Shown: in pieces, positions 63,298 to 64,000 of the stretch
Layout of the letters: every line of letters starts with the position of its first letter
Position numbering within the stretch: position 1 is the stretch's first letter
Source: Metapseudomonas sp043392685
Lineage (GTDB): Bacteria > Pseudomonadota > Gammaproteobacteria > Pseudomonadales > Pseudomonadaceae
DNA length: 64,000 bases
Reading direction: 5' to 3' (one strand)
NCBI GenBank assembly: GCA_043392685.1
Contig: JBHZGM010000006.1
Notes under the pieces: model-generated
Told to the model about the DNA's origin: nothing
Databases searched by the model: none
The model's input: the letters and a program-made list of their open reading frames with translations, nothing else
Program-made: the position numbers and the translations under genes

Positions 63298-63747
63298 TCA
63301 GAGCCACTGCGCATCCCAGAACGGGTAGTCGCCGATCCTCTCCACCAGGCCTGCCCGCAAGGGGTTGGCGACGATGTAGCGCGCCACCTTGCGAATATCC
63401 TCTTCACTGCGCAGGGCATGGTCGTGAAAACCCGGCTGCCAGACACCTCCGCCGGTGTCGACTCGCAAGCCCAATTGACGGGCCGAACGCCCTTTGAACA
63501 CCTTGACCACGCTGGACAATCCAATCGGCCCATTGAGCTGGAGCAACCAATGCAGATGGTCTGGCATCAGCACCCAGGCGAGCGAGCTCACCACATTCTG
63601 ATCATGCAGCCGGCGCAACTCGGCAACGGTGATACGCGCGCAATCGAAATCCCGAAACAGGGGGCGGCGGTCATTGGTTGTGGTGGTGATGTGGTAGATC
63701 TGGCCAACGCGCGAAACGCGGCCCTTGAGGAGGTCCTCACTCGGCAT
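63298..63747 (-). CDS. REP-associated tyrosine transposase (RAYT)
   Basis: 149 residues, Y1/IS200-like HUH family. Core LMPDHLHWLLQL has the His-x-His metal motif; the catalytic Tyr is likely in VARYIVANPLRAGLVE. Two ATGs are possible (63753, 63747); GAGGG is 9 nt from the second, which I use. It sits alone between REPINs whose GGGGGCGA-type ends are those dispersed through the window, the layout expected for a RAYT serving its REP family. It is not an IS: no terminal repeats of its own and single copy here. Confidence 0.9.
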   Translation of the reverse strand: MPSEDLLKGRVSRVGQIYHITTTTNDRRPLFRDFDCARITVAELRRLHDQNVVSSLAWVLMPDHLHWLLQLNGPIGLSSVVKVFKGRSARQLGLRVDTGGGVWQPGFHDHALRSEEDIRKVARYIVANPLRAGLVERIGDYPFWDAQWL

Positions 63748-63814
63748 TTCCATTGCCCTCTTGTTATGAAGGCAATGACTCTATGGCCCTGACATCGGGA
63801 AATGGGCTGCCACA

Positions 63815-63868
63815 CAGGGGCGAAAGGGATGATCCAGGCCGAGGAAGTTGCCGACGCTGCCCCCACAA
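63815..63868. repeat. Degenerate REPIN, right flank of the RAYT gene
   Basis: ACAGGGGCGAAAGGG on the left and GCTGCCCCCACA on the right, inverted but diverged. Confidence 0.5.
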
Positions 63869-63878
63869 GAAAAAAGGT

Positions 63879-64000
63879 TCATCGCGCTTTCCCGGGGAAG
63901 GCGGCCTTGATTTTCAGGAAAAAGTAGGCCGAGTCCCGAAAGCCATAGGCCATGCGTTTGATCACCTTGATGCGGTTGTTCACCCCCTCCAGGACACTGG
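63879..64000 (-). mobile_element. C-terminus of an ISL3-family transposase, cut by the window edge
   Basis: The last ~39 codons read leftward: LEGVNNRIKVIKRMAYGFRD, then SAYFFLKIKAAFPG and a TGA stop at 63879. This is the conserved C-terminal end of ISL3-family (DDE) transposases. Most of the element lies to the right. The left end of the element should fall between 63869 and 63878 or overlap the REPIN. Confidence 0.8.

Overview
The window is a GC-rich chromosomal segment of a Pseudomonas species. Gene order and content match the choline/betaine/carnitine catabolism region of P. aeruginosa-type genomes (gbcAB, dgcAB, cdhABC, gbdR, cbc, betIBA), and the intergenic regions carry Pseudomonas-type REP/REPIN elements. 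The genus is well supported; the species cannot be read from the sequence alone.

Layout: 1-1070 is a partial L-serine dehydratase gene running off the left edge. 1.6-9.6 kb holds an alpha/beta hydrolase, a hot-dog thioesterase, a small secreted protein, L-threonine aldolase (ltaE), an EF-G paralogue (fusA2), a glutathione S-transferase and gbcB. gbcA follows, then a 29-aa putative membrane microprotein and a clear terminator. 11.7-23.8 kb is an accessory block: a minimal chaperone-usher pilus cluster (106-aa mini-subunit, major subunit, chaperone, usher) with four Roc/Pvr/Rcs-like signalling genes (two NarL-type regulators, a REC-EAL phosphodiesterase and a BvgS-type hybrid histidine kinase). 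23.8-28.6 kb is the carnitine module (cdhB, cdhA, cdhC, caiX, cdhR). 28.7-33.9 kb is an NAD-dependent formate dehydrogenase (fdsGBAD). 34.3-42.6 kb is the dipeptidase-DUF5943-dgcA-dgcB-etfA-etfB-small-protein cluster. gbdR and a complete second sdaB follow. 46-51.5 kb holds a quaternary-amine ABC importer (ATPase, permease, several binding proteins). 51.7-58.2 kb holds betI-1, betT, betI-2, betB and betA. The right end carries an orphan TorT-like protein, dbpA, a YccS-type membrane protein, a REP-associated tyrosine transposase between REPINs, and the C-terminus of an ISL3-family transposase.

The genes form one catabolic flow. Cbc/Cai/BetT import choline, betaine and carnitine. BetA/BetB oxidise choline to glycine betaine; CdhA/C/B turn carnitine into glycine betaine. 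GbcAB demethylates betaine to dimethylglycine, and DgcAB with its ETF takes that to sarcosine. Sarcosine becomes glycine and serine (outside the window), which serine dehydratase converts to pyruvate. Released formaldehyde/formate can be drained by the formate dehydrogenase. GbdR, CdhR and two BetI repressors are the likely regulators.

Points most worth a second look: the two serine dehydratase genes are identical over 1069 bp, ending at the start codon, while their upstream regions are unrelated; matching RcsB-like palindromes lie upstream of the pilus operon and between the kinase and regulator genes; a family of ~150-bp intergenic repeats carries DnaA-box-like ends; the microprotein lies behind gbcA; two betI copies have near-identical operators at equal spacing; and DgcA lacks one cysteine of the usual Fe-S motif.
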